Positions 1 to 9,222 of a stretch of 60,930 bases of DNA are shown here, in pieces. The notes under the pieces were generated by a model. It made no database searches. It saw nothing but the letters and a program-made list of their open reading frames with translations, and was not told the origin of the DNA. Source of the DNA: Candidatus Aminicenantota bacterium (GTDB taxonomy: Bacteria; Acidobacteriota; Aminicenantia; Aminicenantales; Aminicenantaceae); the NCBI GenBank assembly GCA_020344415.1, contig CP070825.1, forward strand, positions 1,394,078 to 1,455,007. Direction: 5' to 3'. The stretch's first letter is position 1. Each line of letters begins with the position of its first letter. The position numbers and the translations under genes were made by a program.

Positions 1-1182
1 ATGTCCTCTGATTTCAGCCTCATCCCTAACGCCGCCCAGAGACAGACGAACGAATTTCCTTCCTGTTGCTCGAGCTATAGAGTAGCCTAGAGAGCTCTTC
101 CCTACTCCTGGAGGACCTATGAAGCCGAGAATAACACCCTTCGGATTTTTAACGAGCTGCCGGATTGAAAGATACTCTAAGATTCTTTCCTTGACCTTTT
201 CTAATCCATAGTGATCATCATTCAGAATTTTTTCAGCCTCTTTTAGGTTTCTTTTCTCACGTGATTTTTTTGTCCAAGGAATAGAAACGAGCCAATCTAG
301 ATAATTACGGCAGACAGTGGCTTCAGCTGACATGGGAGGCATGGATTCCAGCCTTTCTATTTCTTTATATGCCTTTTCTTCTGCGTCCTGGGGCATTTTA
401 GACTTAGCTACCTTTTGTTTAAGTTCTTCAATTTCGTTAACCTGGTCTTCCTTTTTAAAATTCATGCCTGTAGGAAAGACTTTTTGACCTGAGTCCTTAA
501 AAGGAATCTTAAGGCGGCCAGGCTTTTTACCTTCTTTTTTCAGTTTTGAATGTATCTTGAATATTTCAGTTTCCAAAAGAAAACTAAGACGCTGTAACCT
601 TTCCAAGCTATTGATAGCTTCTAACAGATTTTGTTTCTCGGGAAGAGGCAGATATAGATGAGAGGCGACAATATCTGAAATTCTGCCAGCGGTGTTATCC
701 TTTAAGGAAGGAATAATAGATTCGAAATTTGCGTTTTGACTGAGCTTTAAGTAGTCTTCAAAGAGAGAAAGGACTCGCTTTAAGGTTTGTTGAACTTCTG
801 TGCTGTCACCCTCAAGCAGTTTTACCTCTTTAGTCAGTACTTGAAAGAAAGGATAAGTTATTAAAAATTCAACAATTCTTGCTCTTTTCTTTCCTTCGAC
901 GATGACTTTGATGTTTTTGTCATCCATCTTGATAGCGCGGATGATCTTTGCTATCACTCCCATTGAGTAGATATCCCTGGATGTAGGGTTATCCACAGAG
1001 GCATCCATCTGTGAAGACAGGAAGATCAATTTATCCTTTTCAACAGCCTTTTCAAGGGCCTGGATAGAAGATGAACGACCGATGATAAAAGGAACTAATG
1101 TAGAAGGGAAAACCACTAAATCCCTCAGGGGAATCATAGGGATATTTTTGACTGTTTCGATGATGTCGTTAGGCTTATCCAT
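1..1182 (-). CDS. lon: Lon protease, N-terminal part (cut by window edge)
   Basis: ATP-dependent cytoplasmic serine protease that degrades misfolded and regulatory proteins. The 394 visible residues begin MDKPNDIIETVKNIPMIPLR, the usual start of the LON substrate-binding domain. They run through the helical linker into the AAA+ domain, where the Walker A motif GPPGVGKSSLG and the following Lon signature GGVRDEAEIRGH are readable; the frame leaves the window at base 1. Walker B, the sensor residues and the Ser-Lys protease domain lie outside. The ATG at 1180-1182 lies 2 nt after the clpX stop, and a GGAG ribosome-binding site sits inside the end of clpX, so the two genes are almost certainly co-transcribed and translationally close. 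Family identification is secure; whether the gene is intact cannot be judged here. Confidence 0.95.
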   Translation of the reverse strand, partial: MDKPNDIIETVKNIPMIPLRDLVVFPSTLVPFIIGRSSSIQALEKAVEKDKLIFLSSQMDASVDNPTSRDIYSMGVIAKIIRAIKMDDKNIKVIVEGKKRARIVEFLITYPFFQVLTKEVKLLEGDSTEVQQTLKRVLSLFEDYLKLSQNANFESIIPSLKDNTAGRISDIVASHLYLPLPEKQNLLEAINSLERLQRLSFLLETEIFKIHSKLKKEGKKPGRLKIPFKDSGQKVFPTGMNFKKEDQVNEIEELKQKVAKSKMPQDAEEKAYKEIERLESMPPMSAEATVCRNYLDWLVSIPWTKKSREKRNLKEAEKILNDDHYGLEKVKERILEYLSIRQLVKNPKGVILGFIGPPGVGKSSLGYSIARATGRKFVRLSLGGVRDEAEIRGH

Positions 1183-1184
1183 AT

Positions 1185-2441
1185 TTATTCTCCAACAGCC
1201 TTTTTCAGGCTTCTAAAACTCAGTTCATTCTTTTCAACCATTTTCTTTGTTATTTTAAGTGTTTTTGCTTTTCTCGCGGAAGGAAGATGATACATGATAT
1301 CTAACATTAAATCTTCGATTATGGATCTCAGGCCTCGCGCTCCCAATTTCTTCTCCATCGATTTTTTGGCTATGGCGGTGAGGGCTTCTTTTGTGAATTC
1401 GAGCTTGACTCCTTCAAGCTCAAAGAGCTTTTTGAATTGTTTTATTATGGCATTCTTGGGTTCTGTCAGAATATCTATTAAATCTTCGATGCTCAAATCA
1501 GAAAAAGTAGCAATAACCGGTATTCTCCCAACAAATTCCGGAATTAACCCGTACTTGATTAGATCATGAGGAATTAATTGGTCGAAAATTATATCCATTG
1601 ATTCAATTTTTTTTCTCTGTACGTTAGATTTAAACCCAACAGTTGATTTACCAATCCTTTGAGCGATGATTTTATCAAGGCCTATGAAAGAGCCTCCGCA
1701 GATAAATAAAATATCTGTAGTGTCAATAGGGATGTATTCTTGATAAGGATGTTTACGTCCTCCCTGGGGTGGGATGTTGGCAGTTGTTCCTTCAATGATT
1801 TTTAAAAGGGCCTGTTGAACGCCCTCCCCTGAGACATCTCTTGTAATGGAAGGGCTGTCACTTTTCCGGCTGATTTTGTCAATCTCATCAATATAGATAA
1901 TCCCTTTTTGTGCTTTCTCAATATTTCCTTTAGCTGCCTGAAAAAGCTTAAGGATAATATTCTCTACGTCTTCTCCGACATAGCCTGCTTCGGTGAGGGA
2001 CGTTGCATCCGCTATAGCAAAGGGAACAGATAATATCTTGGCGAGTGTCTGAGCCATTAATGTTTTTCCAGTGCCTGTAGGACCGATGAGCAGGATGTTA
2101 CTCTTTGTCAACTCTACATCTGTAATATTGTTTTTAAGGCTTATTCGTTTGTAATGATTATAGACCGCTACAGAGATTTTTTTCTTAGCTTTCTCTTGCC
2201 CTATTATATATTCATCGAGAGCTTTTTTTATCTGGGAAGGCGTCGGGGATTCTGCTTTTTGTTTTTTCCTTTCTTCTTCTCTTGCATCAGAGACAATAAT
2301 GGAATGAGCGATTTCTATGCAGTTATCACAAATATATACACCTCCAGGACCAGCAATGAGTTTCTTTACTTGAGATTGATTGCGATTACAAAAATTGCAT
2401 CTCACTTCAGAGCTAACTTTTTGTTGGTAATTGTCGTCCAT
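1185..2441 (-). CDS. clpX: ATP-dependent Clp protease ATP-binding subunit ClpX
   Basis: AAA+ unfoldase that recognises tagged substrates and threads them into ClpP in the cytoplasm. At 418 aa it has normal length. Visible features are the N-terminal C4 zinc-binding domain (Cys15, Cys18, Cys38, Cys41), Walker A GPTGTGKT at about 120-127, the pore-loop motif GYVG at about 153-156, Walker B with IDEID at about 184-188 and the GGRKHP RKH-loop. No key residue is missing. It lies in the order tig-clpP-clpX-lon, 55 nt after clpP and 2 nt before lon, the common arrangement for this proteostasis cluster. Confidence 0.97.
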   Translation of the reverse strand: MDDNYQQKVSSEVRCNFCNRNQSQVKKLIAGPGGVYICDNCIEIAHSIIVSDAREEERKKQKAESPTPSQIKKALDEYIIGQEKAKKKISVAVYNHYKRISLKNNITDVELTKSNILLIGPTGTGKTLMAQTLAKILSVPFAIADATSLTEAGYVGEDVENIILKLFQAAKGNIEKAQKGIIYIDEIDKISRKSDSPSITRDVSGEGVQQALLKIIEGTTANIPPQGGRKHPYQEYIPIDTTDILFICGGSFIGLDKIIAQRIGKSTVGFKSNVQRKKIESMDIIFDQLIPHDLIKYGLIPEFVGRIPVIATFSDLSIEDLIDILTEPKNAIIKQFKKLFELEGVKLEFTKEALTAIAKKSMEKKLGARGLRSIIEDLMLDIMYHLPSARKAKTLKITKKMVEKNELSFRSLKKAVGE

Positions 2442-2496
2442 GGCTATTTCTTTATTTTGTTAACATAGCTTTAGGGAATGAAATTAAAAGAGCTTA

Positions 2497-3090
2497 TTAT
2501 TTTTGTTTGCTTCTGTTAACAATTATGTCGTCGATTATCCCATATTCTCTTGCTTGGTCTGGGGTCATTATAAAATCTCTATCAAGGTCTTCTTGAATTC
2601 TCTCTTTTGCTTGATTGGTATGCTTGATTAAAATACTGTTTATGCTCTCTCTGACTCTTAAAATCTCTTTTGCATGAATGGCGACATCAGAGGCCTGCCC
2701 CTGGAATCCTCCGAAGGGCTGATGAAGAATGATACGAGAATTAGGAAGAGAATGCCGCTTTCCAGGAGTTCCGGAGGCAAGGATGACTGCAGCCATACTT
2801 GCAGCCTGTCCTACACAGATAGTTGAAATAGGTGAAGTTACTAGTTGCATTGTATCGTATATGGCCAATCCAGAGGTTATGCTTCCTCCTGGCGAGTTGA
2901 TGTAAAGCGAAATTTCTCTTTCTGAATTTTCAGCTTCAAGGTAAAGAAGCTGCGCAATAACTGAATTTGCCACATCGTCATTTATTTCTGAACCAATAAA
3001 TATTATATTATCTTTAAGGAGACGAGAATATATATCATATGCTCGTTCGCTTTTTCCATCTTGTTCAACAATAAAGGGGATTAAAGCCAT
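2497..3090 (-). CDS. clpP: ATP-dependent Clp protease proteolytic subunit ClpP
   Basis: Self-compartmentalised serine protease that forms the tetradecameric proteolytic chamber used by ClpX. The 197-aa length is typical. The catalytic triad is visible as Ser98 in GQAASMAA, His123 in ILHQPFGG and Asp168 in IQEDLDRD. The oligomerisation and active-site strand SPGGS is also present. There is no long propeptide. It lies 11 nt after tig and 55 nt before clpX on the same strand. The ribosome-binding site is weak, so translational coupling to tig is likely. Confidence 0.97.
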   Translation of the reverse strand: MALIPFIVEQDGKSERAYDIYSRLLKDNIIFIGSEINDDVANSVIAQLLYLEAENSEREISLYINSPGGSITSGLAIYDTMQLVTSPISTICVGQAASMAAVILASGTPGKRHSLPNSRIILHQPFGGFQGQASDVAIHAKEILRVRESINSILIKHTNQAKERIQEDLDRDFIMTPDQAREYGIIDDIIVNRSKQK

Positions 3091-3101
3091 AGGAGAATTG
3101 A

Positions 3102-4364
3102 TTACTCTATTATAGCGTTTTCAACTAAAAAGTCAACTGTCTTTTGGAGGAGAAGGTTGTTTCTCAATTCTTCTCTTTTTCCCTCTTTATTTACGCTGTC
3201 TACAACTTGTGCAAAAGTTACCTTGTTAGCTTTGGCAATGGCCTTTAATTCTTCCTCAATTTCGCCATCAGATATTTGCATATTTTCGTTTTCTGCAATT
3301 TTCTGCAGTATCAAATGATTTTTGATGTTTTGTTCAGCTTTTATTTTTGCTTCATTTTTTAATTTTTCAAAGTCCTCCTTACTAGGCTGCTGCTGTTGAG
3401 GCAGGGAGGCTATGTGGCGTTTCAATATAGCCACATATTCCTGTTCGATGAGAGTTTCTGGCAAGCAGATGTTTAGATTGTCATATATTTTTTTGATAAT
3501 ATCTTCAGCCATATCCATTTTTGCTGCCTTTTCTTTTGAGGCAGTAATTTCATTCCTTATTTCTTTTTTTAAGTCTTTCAAACTCTCGAATTCGCCATGA
3601 TCTTTGGCAAAATCATCGTTGATTTTTGGGAGCTTTTTTTCTTTTATAGATGTGACCTTTAAATTATATTCGATTTTTTCTCCTGCTAATTTTGGATTTT
3701 GATGGTCTTTATCATATGTCAGGATAAAATTACTCTCCTCCCCGGATTTTAATCCTATCAAATTCTGGTTTAAGGTTTTTTCATTTTCAGGATGACCTGC
3801 AAGAACAACTGCTTTTTCTGTTGGAAGAAGCTTATTTGTCTTTGTGTATTTCCCTTTTAGTTCAACCACCACAAAATCTCCATCAACCACTCCCCTGCTT
3901 TCTACAGGGATGTATTCTGCAGACCGGGACTGCAGTTGTTCTAGAGATTGGCTTATCTCCTGTTCTGAGACTGAAACTTTTTTCTTTTTAACTTTGATTT
4001 TTTTATATTCTGGGAGTTTAACATCTGGGAGAACTTCAAACTGGGCTTTTAGACGCAGAGGTTGTCCCTCTTGAAAGAAAAGATCATTGACGACTGGCAT
4101 TCCAATAGGATTGAGATTCTGAGCTTTTAGTTCGCTATTTAATGCTTTTGGCACGAGAGAGTTGATCAGAGACTCTTTTATTTCAGGATAATATCTCTGC
4201 TTAATTAAATTTTTTGGGGCTTTTCCAGGTCGAAAACCTGGAATTTTAGCTCTATTCGAAAATTGAGCCACAATCTTCTCCAGCTCCTTTATGACTTCTT
4301 CGGGTTCAATCTCTAGTTCGATTTCTCTTTTGCAATCACTCAGTTTTTTGATTTCGCTTTTCAT
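3102..4364 (-). CDS. tig: Trigger factor, ribosome-associated chaperone and prolyl isomerase
   Basis: Cytoplasmic chaperone that docks at the ribosome exit tunnel and holds nascent chains. The 420 aa include the N-terminal ribosome-binding domain with the signature FRPGKAP (about residues 43-49), a central FKBP-type PPIase domain (about 150-240) and a C-terminal helical chaperone domain. It is the first protein gene of tig-clpP-clpX-lon and starts 50 nt downstream of the tRNA-Leu gene on the same strand. No clear promoter was seen in the short gap, so it may be read through from the tRNA promoter. A GAGAAG ribosome-binding site precedes the ATG. Confidence 0.95.
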   Translation of the reverse strand: MKSEIKKLSDCKREIELEIEPEEVIKELEKIVAQFSNRAKIPGFRPGKAPKNLIKQRYYPEIKESLINSLVPKALNSELKAQNLNPIGMPVVNDLFFQEGQPLRLKAQFEVLPDVKLPEYKKIKVKKKKVSVSEQEISQSLEQLQSRSAEYIPVESRGVVDGDFVVVELKGKYTKTNKLLPTEKAVVLAGHPENEKTLNQNLIGLKSGEESNFILTYDKDHQNPKLAGEKIEYNLKVTSIKEKKLPKINDDFAKDHGEFESLKDLKKEIRNEITASKEKAAKMDMAEDIIKKIYDNLNICLPETLIEQEYVAILKRHIASLPQQQQPSKEDFEKLKNEAKIKAEQNIKNHLILQKIAENENMQISDGEIEEELKAIAKANKVTFAQVVDSVNKEGKREELRNNLLLQKTVDFLVENAIIE

Positions 4365-4413
4365 CTTCTCATTTGGTTATCTAGATTTAAGCAATTAAAA
4401 AAAATGAACACAA

Positions 4414-4498
4414 TGGGCAGAGCGGGACTCGAACCCGCACTCCTTTATCAGGAACTAGGTCCTAAGCCTAGCGCGTATGCGAATTTCGCCACCTGCCC
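4414..4498 (-). tRNA. tRNA-Leu (anticodon UAG)
   Basis: On the minus strand the acceptor stem GGGCAGG (4492-4498) pairs with TCTGCCC and the discriminator A is at 4414. The anticodon stem CTAGG/CCTAG encloses the loop CTTAGGA, giving anticodon TAG, which reads CUA leucine codons. The T arm GGGTTCGAGTCCC is canonical, and the 85-nt length with an extended variable arm fits class II tRNA-Leu. The 3' CCA is not encoded. Confidence 0.95.
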
Positions 4499-4849
4499 GT
4501 GATTTTTCCTGGAGTTTAAATATTTCTATTTGATAAGACGATTTTAATCCACAAGAAGGGAATCTGACGTCGGAACTTATTTTTATCATAACTTGCGGCC
4601 ATTTGTCAATTCTGCCTCGGGTCTGCCTCAGGTCTGGACTTAAATTTGGGAGCAGTCTAATTATCAGATTATTATAAGATCTATTATTTTCTTTAGCTCT
4701 ATTTTTAGAGTTAAGGACCACTGTTTATATTGTACTGCTATAATCTAGTTTTTCTAGATGGCAACTTTAATAGGCGGCTTTTTTGTGAATCTTTGTATTT
4801 CCCCTTTTAAATCCCGGAGAAAACATAAAATATTTGTATGTGACGGTCT
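4499..4849. other. Intergenic region upstream of tRNA-Leu
   Basis: About 350 nt between the tRNA-Leu 5' end and the 3' end of the TPR protein gene. An 88-codon frame crosses it but also runs through the tRNA, has no recognisable product and is rejected. The only supported element is a candidate promoter at 4582-4609. The stretch at about 4612-4640 contains a short direct repeat of TCTGCCTC. Nothing else is recognised. Confidence 0.6.
4582..4609 (-). promoter_or_regulatory. Candidate sigma70-type promoter for tRNA-Leu (and perhaps tig-clpPX-lon)
   Basis: On the minus strand TTGACA (4604-4609) is followed after 16 nt by GATAAA (4582-4587). A start near 4575 would give a leader of about 77 nt before the tRNA. 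The -35 is perfect; the -10 is only moderate. Confidence 0.4.
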
Positions 4850-6685
4850 CTACCTGATATGCTTTTTTAATTTGCCAGCAAGGTTAGAATCAATGGTAGC
4901 CAGCTTCTTATGGATATCTTTTGCGCTGTAGTTATCATGCAGATTTAAGTATGTTATTGCCAGGTTGTATAGAGCGTAAGCGTGGTCAGGCCTTAATTCC
5001 ACTGTTCTTTTAAGGGGCTCGAGGGCGTTATTCCAGCTTTTGAGCTGCATATAGTTGACGCCGATCCAATACCAGGCTTCGGGGCTATCGGGCGCTAATT
5101 CTGCAAATTTTTTATACGCCTCTATAGATTTAGTATAGTTCTTCATCTGGTAATAAGAGTTTCCAATATTGGCATAGGCGTATTCGAAATTCGGGCGTAT
5201 TTCTAAGGCTTTTCTAAAGCTATCGATAGCTTCATTATATTTGTTTTGCTTTGAATACATATAGCCCAGGTTATAAGCCGCATCAGCATCTTGTGGATTC
5301 AGCTCAAGGATCTTTTTTGCTGCCTCTATAGCTTTATCGGTTATGCCTGCCTTGTCATACATCATAAGTATGGTTCTATAATAAGTGCTTGCCTCTTCAG
5401 GGCTTAATTCTGCGAGCATTTGATATAGTTTATCTGCATTTTCATACTGGCCTGCCCTTTCGTACGCTTGGGCTAGTTTATAATTGATCTTCAAATCTTG
5501 TGGATTTTCTTTCGCAGCTTCCTCGAAAGCCTTAATAGCGTCTTCATGCCGCTCAAGTTCCATTAGGCATAAACCCAATTGAAAATGTGCTTGCAGGGTA
5601 TCTTCTGGATTTAATTCGAGGAATTTCTCATACGCGTCGGCAGCCTTGGCAAAATCCCTCAGTTCTTCATAGCTGTTTCCTATGTAAAAATAGGCTTCTA
5701 TGTTGTCAAGGTTGAGTTGAATCGATTTTTCTAGGGGAGAGATAGCTTCTTTGAATCGCCTCATTTTGAAGTAAACAGCCCCCACTCCAAAATGAGCATC
5801 GTCTCTATTCGGATCTAGTTCGATGATCTTTTTGTAGGCGGATATTGCTGATTGGTAGTTTCTCTGTTTGTTATAAATGGAGGCTAAAAGAGATTGAACT
5901 TCGATATTATCAGGGCTTTTTTTTGCAACATCTTTCAGGTATATTTCAGCTTTTCCAGTCTCATCAAGCAGAGCGCATATTCTTCCAGCAAAGTAAGCAC
6001 CTTCTAGAGTTGAAAAGTAATCTTCTTGTTTCCAATTCTTGAATTTGGTTAAAACCCCTTTTCTTTGGATGGATTTCAAAGTGTTGATCGGAAGTACAGA
6101 TTTCGTTCTTCTATCGAAAAAAATGATTATGCCTAATACTTTTCCGCTTGAATCCAGGATAGGGGCTCCATTATAACTCTGCGCGATTGAGAGTTCAACA
6201 TCGACCACTCTTTGGGTAGTTGTTAAATTAAGAAAGTTTCTAACTGTTCCCTCTGATGCTGTTATTTCACTAGCTTCATTGCTTCCTAGGGCAAAAACTT
6301 TTTTTCCCATTTCCAATTCGTCTGAGTCGCCCAAAGGAAGAGCTGGATTTTTCTTGTTAATCTTACAGAAAGCGATATCGATATTTTTGTCAAACGCCAA
6401 GATTCCCTCAACTTTTACTTTATCTCCTTTATAATTCCTTCCTTCTGCTTTAAAGGCTTTGCTGACCAAGTGGTAACTCGTAGCAATAACCTGTTTATCG
6501 ATTATGAATCCTGTCCCTTGAGCTATTTCTTCTTCATTCTCCCCGTAAATAGTAATAGATATAATACCGCCTTTATTGCTTTCTAAGATTTGTGCGATCT
6601 CTTCTGATTGTGAAAAGAGAAGCGAAAACGGAAGAAGAAACAATAGAAATAGAGAAATCAAGTTTTTTTCTTTTGTGATTCTCAT
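4850..6685 (-). CDS. Exported HtrA-like pseudoprotease with C-terminal TPR array
   Basis: The 611 aa start with a clear signal peptide (hydrophobic stretch about 9-25, cleavage near FSQ). A trypsin-like domain of the HtrA/DegP type spans about residues 28-210. His72 (ATSYHLV) and Asp103 (DKNIDIAF) of the triad align, but the usual GNSGGP motif reads SYNGAP here, placing Asn172 where the catalytic serine should be. The protein should therefore be non-proteolytic. From about residue 220 to 605 there are roughly ten or eleven tandem TPRs with the W/Y-G/A-P spacing. It is probably a periplasmic binding scaffold that uses the dead protease fold for peptide recognition; that role is inference. It is a single gene with a strong promoter at 6739-6767 and a GAGGAGAGG ribosome-binding site. 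Confidence 0.8.
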   Translation of the reverse strand: MRITKEKNLISLFLLFLLPFSLLFSQSEEIAQILESNKGGIISITIYGENEEEIAQGTGFIIDKQVIATSYHLVSKAFKAEGRNYKGDKVKVEGILAFDKNIDIAFCKINKKNPALPLGDSDELEMGKKVFALGSNEASEITASEGTVRNFLNLTTTQRVVDVELSIAQSYNGAPILDSSGKVLGIIIFFDRRTKSVLPINTLKSIQRKGVLTKFKNWKQEDYFSTLEGAYFAGRICALLDETGKAEIYLKDVAKKSPDNIEVQSLLASIYNKQRNYQSAISAYKKIIELDPNRDDAHFGVGAVYFKMRRFKEAISPLEKSIQLNLDNIEAYFYIGNSYEELRDFAKAADAYEKFLELNPEDTLQAHFQLGLCLMELERHEDAIKAFEEAAKENPQDLKINYKLAQAYERAGQYENADKLYQMLAELSPEEASTYYRTILMMYDKAGITDKAIEAAKKILELNPQDADAAYNLGYMYSKQNKYNEAIDSFRKALEIRPNFEYAYANIGNSYYQMKNYTKSIEAYKKFAELAPDSPEAWYWIGVNYMQLKSWNNALEPLKRTVELRPDHAYALYNLAITYLNLHDNYSAKDIHKKLATIDSNLAGKLKKHIR

Positions 6686-7068
6686 TGTCCTCTCCTCATC
6701 GAAATTTACTAGTTTTTCATGAATCTTAGTCTATAATATTTATATATATATAAAAATGCTCTGTCAAATTTTTCTCTTTAGTAAGCTCCTCTTTTCCCTT
6801 GAAAAAAGACAAAATTATGCTGCAAAAAGACAGGAATGCCTCTATTATTCAAGGATAATGCCAGGGAGAACGTTGCATGAAGTTCTCATTTGACAAAAGG
6901 TTATACCTTGAGTAGCCTTAGAGACCATCAATCTATTGAGCTCAATATTCGAAATGTGATGCATGCATAGCCAATAATGAGTGCTATACATCGAATCCAC
7001 ACACCGCTTAACATGGAGTTTTCTCGCGTCGAGGTTACCACAGACGCAGATGCGAGGAGTGAAACGAC
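6686..7068. other. Divergent intergenic region
   Basis: 383 nt separating the minus-strand pseudoprotease-TPR gene from the plus-strand DUF2085 gene. It contains the promoter at 6739-6767 for the former. A 117-codon frame starting at 6981 overlaps the DUF2085 gene in another frame and looks spurious. A TTGACA at about 6892-6897 has no well-spaced -10. Nothing else is recognised. Confidence 0.6.
6739..6767 (-). promoter_or_regulatory. Promoter of the pseudoprotease-TPR gene
   Basis: On the minus strand TTGACA (6762-6767), a 17-nt spacer and TATAAA (6739-6744). The predicted start near 6732 leaves a leader of about 47 nt ending in GAGGAGAGG before the ATG at 6685. Both boxes and the spacing are near consensus. 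Confidence 0.65.
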
Positions 7069-7557
7069 ATGAAAAAAAAGAACAAGATCCTTCTTATTTA
7101 TCTTCTGACTGCGAGTGGAATTGTCGCTTGGTTGTGCATAATTTTTTTGGCGCCCTATCTCAAAAGCCGATCATTTGGATTGAATACTTACATTTATTCT
7201 CTTTGCTCGCCTTTCTGTCATCAAATCCCATCACGATCCTTTGTAATTTTTCATCATCCTTTGGCCGTGTGTGCCCGTTGCTTGGGTATTTATTTCGGAT
7301 TCTTGGCAGGCGTAGTTTTCTATCCCTTTGTTAGAGGTTTTTCAGAAATATCTCTGCCCAAGCTGAAAACTTTTTTCTTTATATCATTGCCGATTGTCAT
7401 TGATACGCTGGGCAATTTATTTCTATGGGCGACTCCCGGCTGGATTCGACTTCTTCTGGGCGTTATCTGGGGCTTTATACTTCCATTTTATTTCATCGCA
7501 GGATTAGCGGACTATTTTGTAAACATAAAAAAATTACGGAGTAAAAATAAATCTTGA
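7069..7557 (+). CDS. DUF2085 family membrane protein
   Basis: 162-aa integral membrane protein with about four hydrophobic segments. The segment around residues 45-75 carries the DUF2085 signature: CSPFCHQIPSRS followed by VCARCLGIYFG, whose Cys and His residues suggest metal binding. The biochemical role of the family is unknown. The ATG is preceded by GAGGAG at a good distance. It is the first gene of a plus-strand trio ending in a lipid kinase, so a membrane-envelope role is plausible but unproven. Confidence 0.75.
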   Translation: MKKKNKILLIYLLTASGIVAWLCIIFLAPYLKSRSFGLNTYIYSLCSPFCHQIPSRSFVIFHHPLAVCARCLGIYFGFLAGVVFYPFVRGFSEISLPKLKTFFFISLPIVIDTLGNLFLWATPGWIRLLLGVIWGFILPFYFIAGLADYFVNIKKLRSKNKS

Positions 7558-7611
7558 AATTAAAATATAAAACAAAATAGAATAATAGAAACCTACCGAG
7601 AAGGAGGAAGG

Positions 7612-8139
7612 ATGAGCAATGGCAATCAAAAGCCAGGAATGTTTGTACCCGCTCTGATAGGCGGGGCAGTTGCTGGGGCTCTTTCAGGTCTTCCTTTTAT
7701 TAATTGTCTCTGTTGCATCTGGATCATAGGGGGAGCGATGCTTGCTTCCTACTTGCTTTCGAAAGATTCTCCTGTTGATTTAAGTGCTGGAGATGGTGCA
7801 ATTATTGGCGTTTTAACGGGAATAATAGCCACTGTAGTGCGCTTATTTGTCAATCTATTACCGTTCCACGCATATTACCGAGAATTTCTGCAGAAGCTGA
7901 CAGAAAGGTTAGCCGAATATACGGAAGAAATGCCTCCTGGATGGGAAGCTTGGCTTGAAAAGGAAGGTGGCGGGTCTATATTTATGTTTATGAGCGGCTT
8001 GATGATAACTGCTATGTTTTTTGCTGCTTTAGGAGCCCTGGGCGGGATCATTGGGGTTTCACTTTTCGGCAAAAAGAAATCGCAGGCTACTCAAGGAGTA
8101 TCAAATGCTTCTGAAAACTCAGGTGATCGTCAATCCTGA
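7612..8139 (+). CDS. Conserved hypothetical membrane protein
   Basis: 175 aa with a glycine/alanine-rich N-terminal membrane hairpin (about 10-50, including LCCIW), a further hydrophobic segment at about 60-80, an acidic amphipathic stretch (about 85-115) and a last membrane segment (about 120-150) followed by a polar tail. A strong AAGGAGGAAGG precedes the ATG. The 3' end overlaps the start of the downstream lipid kinase by 35 nt, so they are probably translationally coupled. I do not recognise a named family with certainty. Confidence 0.6.
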   Translation: MSNGNQKPGMFVPALIGGAVAGALSGLPFINCLCCIWIIGGAMLASYLLSKDSPVDLSAGDGAIIGVLTGIIATVVRLFVNLLPFHAYYREFLQKLTERLAEYTEEMPPGWEAWLEKEGGGSIFMFMSGLMITAMFFAALGALGGIIGVSLFGKKKSQATQGVSNASENSGDRQS

Positions 8140-9040
8140 ATCTAATAAGGGAAAAACAAGAAAGAGATGGAAATATATCCAGGAAGCATTGAAGAACTTT
8201 CTGAGAGAATTTAAATGCGAATTTACTGAAAAACCTTTCCAGGCGACTGAAATATCAAGAACAGCAATCAAGGAAGGCACAGAACTTGTTGTTGGGGTTG
8301 GCGGTGATGGGACGATGAATGAAATTGCTAACGGCTTCTATGAAAACAGAGAAATCATTAATCCGGAAACCGCCCTGGGGATTGTGCCTTCTGGTACGGG
8401 CTGTGATTTTACAAGGAGCCTGAATATTCCATCAGGTCTCAAGGATTCCTTGAAGGTCATCACTCAAGCTCCTTCGTCTTTGATAGATATCGGGAGCGTA
8501 AGATTTAAGGGTAACTCAGGCAAAGAGCAAGAAAGATACTTTCTGAATGTTGCAGATTTTGGGATAGGGGGTGAGGTAGTAAAAAAGGTCAACGAGAATA
8601 GGATGAAGCGAAAAGCCTCTTCCTACCTGAAATGCCTTCTTTCTACTTTCATCAATTATAAGAATAAGAGATTAAGGATAAAAATCGATGATAAGGAGCT
8701 TCCGATTGATGAATACATGGTTGGGACAATTTCAAACGGCCGGATTTTTGGCAAAGGGATGAAAATCGCCCCAGAAGCAGAACTGGATGATGGACTCTTT
8801 GATGTTGTGTTAATAAAAAGAATGAAGCTGTTTGAGTTTCTCAGGAATGTCTGGAAAATATATACAGGTTCTCATCTATCGCATCCCAAGATATCGCTGA
8901 TTCGTGGAAGAAAAACAGAGGTCTTTCCTGCAGAGGATGAAGGGGAGGTTTTAATAGAACTTGATGGGGAACAATTGGGAACATTGCCAGCCACTTTTGA
9001 GATTGTACCAGGGAGTATTTTGGTTAAGGGCTATCCTTAA
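8105..9040 (+). CDS. Diacylglycerol kinase / YegS-like lipid kinase
   Basis: 311 aa of the DAGK catalytic family. It has the early motif VIVNPESNKGK, the nucleotide-binding signature GGDGTMNEIANG, GTGCDFTRSL, and a C-terminal beta domain ending in a LDGE motif typical of YegS/BmrU proteins. It should phosphorylate diacylglycerol or another lipid or sphingoid alcohol at the inner membrane. The frame is open back to 8051, but the ATG at 8105 is preferred: AAGGAG lies 6 nt upstream and the protein then begins at the usual MLLKTQVIVNP. The start lies inside the preceding membrane protein gene. Confidence 0.88.
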   Translation: MLLKTQVIVNPESNKGKTRKRWKYIQEALKNFLREFKCEFTEKPFQATEISRTAIKEGTELVVGVGGDGTMNEIANGFYENREIINPETALGIVPSGTGCDFTRSLNIPSGLKDSLKVITQAPSSLIDIGSVRFKGNSGKEQERYFLNVADFGIGGEVVKKVNENRMKRKASSYLKCLLSTFINYKNKRLRIKIDDKELPIDEYMVGTISNGRIFGKGMKIAPEAELDDGLFDVVLIKRMKLFEFLRNVWKIYTGSHLSHPKISLIRGRKTEVFPAEDEGEVLIELDGEQLGTLPATFEIVPGSILVKGYP

Positions 9041-9222
9041 TAAAATCTCGTTTTCTAGCTTATCAGTCGTACCTCTATTGAGCCTCCTGAATTAAAAGTA
9101 TCGCATAGTATCCAAGGTTCGCCAAAATAAATACTAGTTGGCTGAATACAATAAGTCATGATCCTCCTGATGGTGGAAGATGTTTCTTATGAAGTAGATG
9201 TAAAAAGAAGCAGGGGGAAGAC

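Noticed and set aside
4455..4721. 88-codon frame on the minus strand upstream of tig
   Set aside because: It runs through the tRNA-Leu gene, has no ribosome-binding site and no recognisable product.
6981..7334. 117-codon plus-strand frame
   Set aside because: It overlaps the DUF2085 gene in another frame; the DUF2085 frame carries the conserved Cys/His motif and the ribosome-binding site.
8051..8104. Longer start for the lipid kinase
   Set aside because: The extension lies in the preceding gene's coding region, has no ribosome-binding site, and the protein family begins at the later Met.
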